Positions 29,096-40,800 of a stretch of DNA of 64,000 nt are shown piece by piece. Every line of letters begins with the position of its first letter. Within the stretch, counting starts at the first letter, position 1. The translations under genes were made by a program, and so were the position numbers. The notes below the pieces were generated by a model. The model saw only the letters and a list, made by a program, of their open reading frames with translations, ran no database searches and had not been told where the DNA came from. This DNA is from Bactericera cockerelli (taxonomy: Eukaryota > Arthropoda > Insecta > Hemiptera > Triozidae), in the NCBI GenBank assembly GCA_024516035.1, contig CM044962.1, positions 8,555,095 to 8,619,094 on the forward strand, written 5' to 3'.

Positions 29096-29224
29096 TAAAC
29101 CCCTATTTATGAACAGAAAACACCATCCGAGCAAAGTCTCAAGCGTGATTTCCTTTCATATTATTGGCCAATGTCTTACTTGAGACATTGTTCAGCCAAA
29201 ATACGCTGTTCATAAATACGGGTG
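29096..29224. mobile_element. MITE with TIR TATTTATGAACAG, nested in a SINE-c remnant
   Basis: 'CCCCTATTTATGAACAGAAA' and, inverted, 'CTGTTCATAAATACGGGTGT'. It lies exactly after 'GTCTTA' of a SINE-c, and GTCTTA recurs on the far side. A relative is at 56192-56392. Confidence 0.75.
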
Positions 29225-29451
29225 TTAGTCTTATTTGATCACATACACAAATAAATGAAGGAAAAACTCAAGTATGGGATCCGACTCACAAATCTATTCG
29301 CTAGATTTCAGTTATCATATTTGTGTTAATCACTGTTAATAATGTAAAAAAAAAAATGGTGAAACAATCACTAAAGCTCACATTGCCAAATTTTTACTCA
29401 ACTTGAGACTCGAATTACCAATCTCCAGATTACAAGCTACTGAGGTTATTA

Positions 29452-29650
29452 TTATTATCATTGTAGTATGCTTTATTAGGTAAGACAAAAATATATACAA
29501 TAGAATACAATGAAATTATAAAGAAAAAACAAAAAGATTGAACAAAGAAACAAGAACAAAAGAGAGACTAAAGTTAATGTCCTGGTGTCCTACCTACATA
29601 CCTCAAGGGCGGGGTTATTTCCTGTGGCAATCTCTTCCACCCAACCCTTC
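29452..29650 (-). repeat. SINE-h copy
   Basis: It runs from 'GTATGCTTTATTAGGTAAGA' to 'AATCTCTTCCACCCAACCCT' in reverse. It is a subtype with 'GACAAAAATATATACAATAG'. Confidence 0.85.
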
Positions 29651-29724
29651 GGTTTCAGTCGCCGGATTGTTTACATTACAACCGCACCGTGCCATAACCT
29701 TTAGGTAGGTAGTCATAACCTTTT

Positions 29725-29848
29725 TTCCCCCACCTTCAGCACAAGATTTTTTATCTTTTGAAATTGGGTATACCCTCATTGTTTGTTGAAGATGTTATTG
29801 TGAAATATAAATACATGGAAACTTGAAAAAAAAAAAAAAAAAAAAAAT
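29725..29848 (+). repeat. Retroelement 3' end, copy 2
   Basis: It matches 12770-12884 ('CCCCACCTTCAGCACAAGAT') and ends in a poly-A run of more than 20. Confidence 0.75.
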
Positions 29849-30144
29849 AATAAAAAATAACCACATCAACCACCAATGCCTGGAGGTGGTTCAAGTTGTC
29901 CACCAGTCAGTCCGCCATGTTGAAAACAGGTTTCGCCTCTCTAGCTTTTACTAGTGCCATACCAATCGAAAAATGGTTCAGATATGAAGCACCCGCAAAA
30001 ACCGGACAAGCTTGTGTTTTATTTCAAGAGGTGGTGGTGGTGCAATCACAGTTGAGGTGCGGACAATGCTAAAAACAGGTTCGGAGCAAAAAAAGATAAC
30101 AATTCAATTTTATTTTTATTGTAATATGATTTTACAAAAAAAGA

Positions 30145-30356
30145 AAGATAATAATAATATCGCCTTATTTATACTGCCCGATTAAGACTATTAAAGTCCC
30201 ATTATTCCAGCAGTAAGCCCAAGACATACTATTATGTGGTAAAAATCCCAAATGGGAGGATAACTTGTCATGTCCCGGCTGGGTTTCGAACCCACGACCT
30301 CTGGAATCTCTGGATTCACAGAGTGCCGCCTTTACCACTGAGCTACCGGGACAGAC
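30145..30356 (-). repeat. SINE-a, full length
   Basis: It runs from 'AATAATATCGCCTTATTTAT' to 'GAGCTACCGGGACAGACTA'. Boxes A and B are intact. Confidence 0.92.
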
Positions 30357-30679
30357 TAGCTTCAAGAAAAATTATTGATTAAGAGTACAAATTATTATAT
30401 GTCTGGGACGAGATTGACTTTGTTCTAAAATAGCCAGACAAATCAGAACTGAAAAATTAACAAAATATAAGAAAAATGAAGGAGAAAGTGTAAAAAATAC
30501 AATTATTAAAAGCTGGATGGATGATGAGGTTGGCAGTTCTAAAAATAACTTCAGAAAAGAAAAGAATTTTTTTTTTTTTTTACAAAAACGAACACAAAAA
30601 TTTCTCACAATCAATATTCACAACACAATCTTTTTTTTTAACATAGTTTGAGGGTGTATTATATTATACATAATAATAA

Positions 30680-30832
30680 AAATTCATCACATTTGTGTGA
30701 GTCATGATGTGATCACTATTAATCAAACTCGATTTACTAAATTTTTGCTGAACATGGGACTCGAACCACCGAACTCCGGTAACGAGTCCGCCGCCTTATT
30801 CCTTATCGATCAAGCTACTGAGGTTGGTCTAA
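30680..30832 (-). repeat. SINE-b copy
   Basis: The minus strand has 'CTCAGTAGCTTGATCGATAA' and box B 'GGTTCGAGTCCC', then 'TTTAGTAAATCGAGTTTGAT'. The anticodon region is shortened. Confidence 0.85.
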
Positions 30833-30849
30833 GTAAAAAAAAGTACATG

Positions 30850-31425
30850 TTTTTTTTTTTTGGGGGATTGGTAGACAAGTAAAAAAAAGAACATGTAAAT
30901 CTAATGATGATTAATAGTGAAAATATCAACATCAAGAACCCAAGTAATTGATCAATTTTATGAGAAATTAAGGAAAGTAAAATTTTAAAAGAAAATCTGG
31001 CGTATAATATAAAAATATTGCCCAGTTGTATATCTGAAGGAGATCATGGACTAAAAATACGTCTTGTGACTAGAAAAAAAATCGGAGCAATTTTTTTTTT
31101 TTTTTTTTTTTTTTTTTCTGCGAACACAATAAATACGTAAATAAAATAGATGATAATAAAAAAAATACGTAAATCTAACGAAAGCTGAAGAATAAAACTC
31201 TTGTTTTTTATTTAAGTTGATTAGAACCAAAAAAAAAAAAAAAAAAAAACAAAAACAATTTTAACAATAAAAAAGTTAAGAGTAGGTAATTAAATTCGAA
31301 CCCTTGTGATGCTAGTCCTTGTTCAATCCAGGTTAAACAAAATAGTTTCCTGTCACCAATTAGTTAGTTTTACAAGTCACCAGAGTAACCAGGTAGTGTC
31401 AATAATCACAGCTATTACCGGTGAC
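30850..31425. other. AT-rich region with long T and A runs
   Basis: A run of about 29 T near 31090 and a run of 20 A near 31230 stand out. No coding frame was found. Confidence 0.6.
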
Positions 31426-31427
31426 TA

Positions 31428-31556
31428 AGGACGAAATTAATAGACTTTTTGTAATACCTCTGCTAGGTCTCGGATTGCGTACTGTCTTACATGGGGAAAA
31501 CCGATGCTAAGCAATGACTTAAGTTATCGATTTTGTCTATTAATTTTGCCCTAATT
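31428..31556 (+). mobile_element. Harbinger-like MITE, diverged
   Basis: 'AAGGACGAAATTAATAGACT TTTTGTAATACCTCTG' to 'TTGTCTATTAATTTTGCCCT'. The TIR ends are mutated. Confidence 0.75.
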
Positions 31557-31904
31557 GATAAACTTAAACCAGAATCCAACTGAGTGCAACATCTTGATTT
31601 TTAGATGCGATTGTTGCAAAGCAATGTTTCAGTCAGCGGGATTCGATCTCATTTGATTCTGAAGGAAGAGCAGAGGGAGCATGAAATGTTGCGAGGCAAA
31701 ATGTCGCACTCAGTCATCCTAGCCATGATTTCCCCGTCACCAATTAGTACCATATTTTTAAACAATATTTCCATTTATTTGACAAAGATAAATTATTATA
31801 ATAAAAATAATAGGAAGGTATACCCGTCTTCAAAGTTAAAAACTGTGAAGAAGACGGGATATACTTTAGTCCAACACAAAAATAGTTCAGAAATCACCGA
31901 TTTT

Positions 31905-32205
31905 ATTTTTAAAAAGGATGAGTGTTTCACAGCCGTTTTTATTTCGTAGCCATGAAATAGGAGCTACTGTAAACGCTTTTGGTCTGTGTTGTAGCCTACC
32001 CATCCCGTAGTATTCCTCCCCTTTGATGGACGAGAAGTGACACAATACTTCCCAATCAGGTGCTGGGTCAACACGAGCGCACCGGAAGGTATCCCTTACA
32101 AACAATTGTAACCAAATTAAGAATACAAATTTTTGTCGGCACGGGGGATCGAACCCGGGACCTTCCGCATGGCAAGCGAGTGCTTAACCACTGAGCTAAT
32201 CGATT
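31905..32205 (-). repeat. SINE-e, full length
   Basis: The minus strand starts 'GATTAGCTCAGTGGTTAAGC ACTCGCTTGCCATGCGG' (Gly GCC-like), box B 'GGGTTCGATCCCC', with the full body to 'AAACACTCATCCTTTTT'. Confidence 0.92.
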
Positions 32206-32206
32206 T

Positions 32207-32523
32207 TTTTGACATTAAAAAAGATAAGGAAATTGTAATTTATTAAAAATAAGAACATTCAATTCCATCTTCAAAGCCAACTCCGTCTAAATTTGGAACA
32301 CACCACATCCATCTTCAACTTCATGCTTCCTCAACTTATATCTTGTCCCTCTCAATCTGAGAGAAACAGCACGAATCAATGCAACTTGTATCTTGGTTTT
32401 AACCCAACTAACAAATCTATTTTATTCTAACAACTCCCGAAAAGTACAAATGTACTTAGCGGAACTTTTAACAATGATGATTATTGAAAACCGAATAAAT
32501 TTATTATTATTATTATTATTGTA
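32207..32523 (+). repeat. Retroelement 3' end with (ATT)n tail
   Basis: The insert ends 'CGAATAAATTTATTATTATT' and is flanked by the 13-bp direct repeat GAGCTAATCGATT (32193 and 32524), which is the start of the SINE-e. It gives MKS1 a possible poly-A signal on the other strand (AATAAA at 32505-32500). Confidence 0.7.
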
Positions 32524-32588
32524 TGGTTTTGAGCTAATCGATTAGTTTGACAAGTCACCGGTTTGTTCCACCGACCGGGGGGAGCGTT

Positions 32589-32852
32589 TCACAAGTCACC
32601 GGTCTCACCGCTCATCAGCGGTTGTCGAACGAGGAGCATGCGCTGTCGTGCGCGTTGAAACGCCTCGATCACCGCGTTCACATTGTTGAGCAGCGTGTTC
32701 GCGCTCAGTCGCTCGAGCAGGTAGACCGAAGAGTTCCGAACACTGCCGAAGAAGTCTCGGGGCGACACGTGACTCTGGTGGGAGATGTTCAAGGTCAGCC
32801 CGAGAGTACCCGAGGGCTCCGTCGCGAAGCCATGCTTGGACAGGGTCGGGCT
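32589..32852 (-). CDS. MKS1: MKS1 last exon with stop
   Basis: Acceptor TTGACAG|AGC. It encodes SPTLSKHGFATEPSGTLGL, and the C-terminal helix AVIEAFQRARQRM ends GETGDL and TGA. A 15-bp stretch around the stop (ACAAGTCACCGGT) is repeated 42 bp downstream. Confidence 0.93.
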   Translation of the reverse strand, partial: SPTLSKHGFATEPSGTLGLTLNISHQSHVSPRDFFGSVRNSSVYLLERLSANTLLNNVNAVIEAFQRARQRMLLVRQPLMSGETGDL

Positions 32853-35800
32853 CTGTCAAGAGGGAAAGAGGAACGAGATTGCCATAGGATTGGGTGGAAG
32901 AGATTGCCGTAGGCAATAACGGACTTATGTTTTTATATATTTTCTATTCTTTTTCATTTTTATTGTATATATTGTTTCCATTTTTTTCATTATTTAAATA
33001 ATTATTTGTATGTACATAATGTCCATTTATACCTAATAAAGCGTTGTATAATAATAAAAACAACGAGATATGATATGGAAGGTAAACAATCGAGCGCAAC
33101 GATCCGTGATCTGTAGATTGGATCCCAGCCAAACCCAATGCTTGGATTTTTTCCTCATCTATTTGAGTATGTAACCACGTAGAACCGACCTCAGAAGCTT
33201 GAGCGATAAGGCAGCGGACTTGTAAACTGAAGGTCGGTGGTTCAAGTCCCGGTTTCAGCGTAGATTTAGTAAAGCGAGTTTGAGTAGTTGTGATATCACG
33301 ATAGTGATTAACACAAATATGATACCTTAAAAAAAAAAACTTTTATGTAATCACGTAGTTTGTTATTTGGGGATGAGCATGTACAAATGTACATATTGTC
33401 CGTCTTGTATTGTAAGTAAGTACACTAATTACCAAAATAAAAATAAATAAATTAAATTAACGTCGCTCTCAAATACATGGTCATATATTTATTTATTTAG
33501 AAACTCTTTCTTAGTAGAACATAATATACAGACAAATAATGGTAAAAATTAAATATAAAATTGACAATTTTAATGGTATAAACCTATAAAAACAAAATAC
33601 ATACATATGTCCTAACTAAAGGGCGAGGTTATTGCCTATGGCAATCTCTTCCACCCAACTATATAAATATAAACTATATAAATCACGAAGGGGTTTTTAG
33701 CCACCATTCACTGGACAAATATCTGAACTACTCGAATTAACCTCACCCAGCCTGAGGGGCTAAAAAAGTAATGTATGGTGGTATTGGTGGTGCATGGTAA
33801 CATTTTTATTTTTTAACAAGAATTGTGCTTTATTTGTACATAATTTCATTGCAATGTTTAGGATAGCAATAACATAATAAATAACAAAGTACTTAAAATT
33901 AATAAAATAAAATAATATGAGTATGCACTTATACTATCACACTAAGGTACCTGGAGAACCAGGCACCTTGTTTTGTGATAATAAGAGTTGTTCGGGATGT
34001 AATATTACCTATTCAGTTTGGAATGTAAATTTACCTACATAGTTCCATTTTTTTTTTTTTAAATTACATAATTATTCATAGCATTATAAATAAAAAAAAA
34101 ACATGATTTGACAGTCATACCTGTCCGGCAGAGGAGGCTGGTTTCCCGACGTAGGTCAGGTCGGATATCTGGAGCGACGACCCTATGAAGGCGCGACAAA
34201 GTTCATCCAGTGGGCCGCGGGCCGCCGGCCGCACACAGGCGAGGTCGAGCCTCGTGCGGCCCGGGGAGCGGGGGAGCGCGGCCCATGTGAGGCCCTCGCT
34301 GCGGTAGCGGCCCCACGAGTCCAGGGCGCCCACTTCGAACAGGAGGGCGGGGGTGAGGGGATGACCCTGGGATTCTGGCGAGGACGGGAAATTGGTTGAA
34401 TTGTTTTCATAATAATAATAAAAACACTCTTTAGTGAAAGGTAACCGGGTGAGGGGATGACCTTGTGATTCTGGGGAGGACGGGAAATTAGTTGAATTGT
34501 TATAATAATAATAATATTCCGAAGTAATGTATCAATCCCGAAGTAATGTATCACACGGTTCCGGGATCTCCTACGTCTTCGGAGGATAGGTTTTTAGTGG
34601 GTAAAAATCCCACACCCCAGGGAGTGAGGTGGCTGGGTGTCTTTAGAAGATTTTCCTATCCTCACACAAAAAAAATAATAATATTAATAATAAAAACACT
34701 CTTTAGTGAAAGGTAACCACCCGCCTGGTGCTACTTGTAGAAGTACGAGTAATATAATACGTAATGACCAGTGTCATCATTACCAGAGTAAAAAGAAGAG
34801 AAAAAAGTTGACAAGAGATGGAGGCTCTTAGTAATGCTGTGCTATAATAATAATAATAATACTCTTTAGTGGAAGGTAACCACCAGGCGAGGTTAATGCT
34901 CAAAGCATTTACTACCACCAAACCGTCAGAGTCTTATTATTATGTGGTCACAAACTCAAATTAATGAAGAAAAATTCATGCACTTTGTGGGATTCCAAAT
35001 AACGTATCCCTGCGCTAACTCGATTACCACACTAGCGCGTTAACCACTTGACTACCAATTGATACTACTTCCAAGCATATTGAAACTTAGTAGATCTTTA
35101 TTTAGACTGTCTGCGTAAGACAGAGATTTGCCAACAGTCTAACGGGGCACCTTTTTATTTATTTAACAGAAAGGTGTCAATCTGATGTTTTCTTTGATAT
35201 AAAGTAATTTTAAAAAGTTAGATTTGGTAATAGTTGTATTTGGAGTAATTAGTTAAAAAGTATTCACCCGAATTATCGGTTTCCAAGCACGCCAAGTTCA
35301 GACTCAGCTTGAAGTCGAACGCAAACGAGAAGTGAGCCACCCGGTTTTTCTGACGTCCAAAGCTACACCTCTGAGTCACCCCGTATAACTTTCCCGGCTC
35401 CTCACAGGACCACCCTGTAAAATTGGAAATTTTAATGTAAATAAACAAAATGAAAACTGTAAAATATAGATAATTTTAGGCTGACATCTATTGTCATGGT
35501 GTACACATGATTAAATAATAATAATATCGCCTTATTTATACTGCCCGATTAGGACTATTAAGTCTCATTATTCCAGCAGTAAGCTCAAGACATATTATGG
35601 GAGGATAACTTGTCATGTTCCAGTTGGGTTGCGAACCCGCGAACTCTAGTATCTCTGGATTCACAGAGTGCCGCCTTTACCACTGAGCTACCAGAACAGA
35701 TGATTATCAAGTAAAAATATCTGATAATAATCAAGACGATAGGACTCACTGTCAAAGCCTGCGTCGATGGCACATTGAATGCACCAGTTCTGGAGAAAAA

Positions 35801-37760
35801 TCTTTAAAAGACACCCAGAAACCATGGGGAGTGGGATTTCCACCCACTAAAAAACCTAGACCTCTCTGGAGAAGATGATGCACCCGGAACCGTTTAATAA
35901 CATTATTTCAGGTGCGTAATGGTTATACTAGAATAAGTATAAGTAGTGCTGTATTTAGACTGTCAGCGCAAGACAGGTAGTCCCATTATGCCAACAGTTT
36001 AACAAAGCACCTCTTTATTTATGACGTGGATATGGAAATTGTGAAAAATGGGATGTTCCCGTTAGTTAATTTAAATCCTTTTTTTCTTCTTCCAATATTG
36101 ATTTTTTACTTTCCTTATCCTATAATAAGGAAAGTATTGTATTCGTCGAAAATTTGACCTACCCAGTTTTTCACATTTCTGGACGAATCATAGCCTCAGG
36201 ATACCAAAAAATCTGGTGTAAACATCACACGACTTTACTTATCATATTAAGAATGGGAACAGGACCAAAAGTCACTGGTGACTCAAAGGTAACAGTCAGC
36301 TAAAAATCAAAGCCAAATTCGTAATCAGCACCTCAAAATCATTGGATTTGATATGACACAATCCCCATCTAGGATGAATAATAAAAAAGTTAGTCTGAGC
36401 GGGTCCCCCCAAAATACCGGTAAATTGGGGCCGAGGTCCAAAAAGTTCAAGATATCAAAAAAATGATAAGAAGAGACCCCTATTATTTTTTTAATCTAAG
36501 AAAATGTTGTTCTGTAACTTTTTTTGTATCATTAACCAATTCATAGAAGCGGCGCTTGCGGCCAATATTTGCGGCCCTGCGGCCGCATTTTGCGGCCGAT
36601 TTCAACCAAAAGTTTCGTGGTTCGTCTGGTGTATAAAATTGATTCGCATACCAAATTTCAAGTCTCTAGCTCTTACCGTTCTTGAGATATCCTGTTCACA
36701 GACAGACAGACAGACAGACGCACGGACCAATGGCTAAAAAACAACTTTTTTGGTATCCTGAGGCTATGATTCGTCCGGAAATGTGAAAAACTGGGTAGGT
36801 CAAATTTTCGACGAATACAATACTTTCCTTATTATAGGATAAGGAAAGTAAAAAGTTGTTTTCAGCCATTGGTCCGTGCGTCTGTCTGTCTGTCTGTGAA
36901 CAGGATATCTCAAGAACGGTAAGAGCTAGAGACTTTTTTTAATTCGGTATGCAAATCAATTTTATACACCAGACGAACCACGAAACTTTTAGTTAAAATC
37001 GGTCGCACAATGCGGACGCAGGGCCGCAAATATTGGCCGCAAGCGCCGCTTCTATGAATTGGTTAAAGATACAAAAAAAGTTAGAGAACAACATTTTCTT
37101 ATATTAAAAAAATAATAGGGGTCTTTTCTAATCATTTTTTTGATATCTTGAACTTTTTGGACCTCGGCCCCAATTTACCGGTATTTTGGGGGGAACCCGC
37201 TTTGACTAACTTTTTATTATTCATCCTAGATGGGGATTGTGACATATCAAATCCAATGATTTTGAGGTGCTGATTACGAATTTGGCTTTGATTTTTAGCT
37301 AACTGTTACCTCTGAGTCACCACTGGCTTTTGCTCCTGTTACCATTCCTAATATGATAAGGAAAGTCGTGTGATGTTTACACCAGATTTTTTTCATTCAA
37401 AATAATCTAATTCTTTTATTTATTTTTTCCTCCACAAATTCCTATACATTTTTTTTTTCTTCATTCATTTTTCTGAAAACAACCATAATATCCTTCTTGT
37501 TTTTTCAATAACCCTCTTAATAGTTTGAGAGAACAAATTTCTATCCTTTTTCCATCATTCTTATTTCATTTTAAAACACATCTCAATCTTTCATCTTCCT
37601 TTTTTTACCTTTTGTTATGTTTTTTCCTTTTTCGACCTAATTTCTTTTTTTCTTGTTTTTTTTTTATGTTCTTTACTTTTCTAAATTATTATTCAAAACA
37701 ACCCACACCAGCATTATGCTGAAAGGGTTGTTAAAATATTAATTATGTAAGATATTGTTG

Positions 37761-37800
<40 letters not shown>

Positions 37801-40800
37801 TACCGTCGGGTAGATGCACGCAGTACTGCACAAAGAGGTGGTTGTATTCGAATCCCCGGGCCGTCTGTATTTCGCCCGTCACGAACACGTCGTGGACGCC
37901 CTGGCGTGGGGTCTCGAAGCTGCCCTCCAGCGATATGGGCGGGGGCTTCCGCCAGAGGAGCTGAAAATAGATGGCGAACACCCGATGAGCACAACGAAGG
38001 CAATGATATAAGGGTTTGGTTTTCTCACCAGCAAATGGAGGGTAAAGCCCCCATCGTGATATGACGATGTAGTTGAATTTATTTTTTATTTTTTATTAGA
38101 CCTTAGTTTTAGATATTATTTAATTATTTTATTAGTAGTCTAGTAATCCTGGCTTTTAAAAATGCAAGTTTTGGTGTAGTTTTGATTTTTTGTACCATAG
38201 TGTATTTTGAGCTGCTGAACACGAATCTGAGGTTTGCCAACAAAAATTTTACCGGCAAATTTTTTTACAGGCAAAAAACAGGCAAAAAATTGGACTATTT
38301 TTAGTTTTTCTGAAATATCTCCCAAGTGATTTAATAAACGCCAACACTAACTCTATACAAAGTTGTTCACAACTAAATTCCCTACATTTTATATTCTACA
38401 AAAAAATTTGTGCGACCAACCTTTGAGCTTTGAGGGCGCCCTCAAAATGCAGGCAAAAAATCAAAAGTGGCCACATTTGCGATTTTTTAAAATTTTACTT
38501 CAAAATAACGCTCCTGACAATATTTTTGGCAGTTAAAGACGTCATTGATGGCTTACAGGCTAAAGTTTCAGACTTTTTCAGCCTTTTAGAAGGACCTTTG
38601 CAGCCTTTTGGAGTGATCACAGTCACCTGTGTCTATCTAGAACCCTGGTTTTAAAACAAAAAGTTTTGCTGTACTTGTGATTTTTGGTAATATAGTGTAT
38701 TTATAGCTGCAAAGTATGAATTTGACGTTTGCCAAAAAAAAAAAAATGCCGTCATTTTTTTAACAGGAAAAAACGGCCTGAATGGAGCTTTTTTCAGTTT
38801 TTAACAATATCTCCGAAACTGTGCATTTCAAAGCAACGTTGGGTGAATACTAAGTTCAACATAACTGAATTTCCTACATATTATGTTCCCAATATTTTTT
38901 TGTGCAACCAACCTTTGAGCTTTGAGAGCGTCCTCAAAGCCCAGGCAAAAAGTCAGAAAAGGCAAAATTTGAAATTTTTGAAGTTTACCTCGACATAAAC
39001 TTCTTGGCAGTGTGAATGATATTAATAATGGTTTAAAGGCTAAATTTTTTGACATTTACAGTACATCTTTGTGAGGGACTTGGATCAGGGTCCTCCATTG
39101 ATGGCATGATATCGCAATGCAAGCATAGAGCGGAGCAGGAGAGTCCTGCTTTCCTGCAGCCACAGTTTCCTGTACATTTGCAGGAAACGAGCTTCAGCAA
39201 TTCGGGGGGAGCGGGGGCAGAGAGATTTAATATAGGTTCTAGACCTGTTTGAGTTTGCTTCCATCCCCATTCTTAAGGAGCTTTACTTACTCCCAACCAT
39301 TGTTGCACTTGATGGTACAGGGTACACCCTGAGGGAGTGAACACGGTGGTAACGCAGCAATGTTGGAGTTGATTCTAAAGGCTACCTTGGTATAACATAT
39401 GTATCGCAGATGGTTAAGTGAAGACGGACTTTTTCCACTGGACGCATACAAATGTATTAAGAAGCGTTCTCCTGCTGCCGCTACAGAGTCTTGGGACGCT
39501 TTAGAGTCTTTGAAGACGTCTATAACTTTTCCAAGACTAGGACTTTTTACAAGGGTTTTTAAAAATTTCCCTATTTCCTTGTTTAAAGAGAGCCGACGTC
39601 TTATCACACCTGCTCATTGCATGTAGAAAGAGGATGTGTTCTTTCACGAATGAGGAATTTGCAGCTTCAAGGGGTGAATACAAAGCTGGACAAATGGTCT
39701 GCTTTCTAGGTTTTAAATACAAGACATTGTCAACTTCACAGAGCACAATCAAGATTACTAATATTCCCCTACTATAGTAACAGTCTCATTTGAGTGCGGT
39801 CGTAACAATCAGTACGCCTGCATCTTCTTCTGCCTGCTTATATTGCAAACCTGCTTCTGAAAGTTTGGTAGCAAGTAAGTCAATGAGACGACTCTTATTT
39901 CTTGGATTTGCTAGAAAATTATCTTTTGACATTGTTGGTGTCATGGTGTCATCAAAAAGCATGTCTGCAGATGAGAGAGTCCTCGTTCTCCTCATACGCT
40001 CAGCTGTCTTTGTTCCTCTTTGAATATCTTCAGGCTAGCCATCGAAGACAACTACTGCCCCAGGATATTTGGAGATGACATACTGCATGTATCTGTCACA
40101 GTTTGAAGAGAATGATGCATTTGTAGGCCAGACAACTCTGTGTAACAGAAATTCCCCATCAATTACATATTGCACCTGACCAGTAAAGTGCTTGTTCGTC
40201 AGGGGCTTAAGATCTTTGTATAGAGAGGACTTTGTTCCTTTTCTCATGCATCCTTTGTCAAAAAGTGACAGAGAATAAGGTCCTAGATCGTAGCTCAAAA
40301 AGTTTTCGAGTTTTTCGTTGGAATGCTTAGCAAATGAAATCCGTTGGAATAAAGTTGTGGGATTCACGGGGACCATTCGAACATCTCCATTCTATTTTTG
40401 TTGTCTCTTTTTACTCCTGCATCCTTCAAAGCAACGTGTTGATCAGACCTAGAAAGCGAAACACCACAGTCCTAGATTGATGCAAGTGATCCTGATCTAG
40501 ATCCAGGTATTACAAAAAATCTGCAAAGGTCACGAAATTTAGCTTCTAAAGTTTAGACCTTTAGAGTCTAAACTAAACAATATCATACACACTGCCAAGT
40601 AGGTTATGTCGAGGTAAAACTTCAAATAGTCCAAATTTGCCTTTCCTGATTTTTTGCCTGGGCTTTGAGGACGCTCTCAAAGCTCAAAGGTTGGTTGCAC
40701 AAAAAATTATTGGGAACATAATATGTAGGAAATTCAGTTATGTTGAACTTAGTATTCACCCAACGTTGCTTTGAAATGCACAGTTTCGGAGATATTGTTA

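Noticed and set aside
32547..32912. Plus-strand frame of 121 codons
   Set aside because: Antisense shadow of the last MKS1 exon.
38430..38654. 74-codon frame present twice (also 40946-41170)
   Set aside because: Lies in both inverted arms of the large element, where any frame is duplicated. I see no domain.
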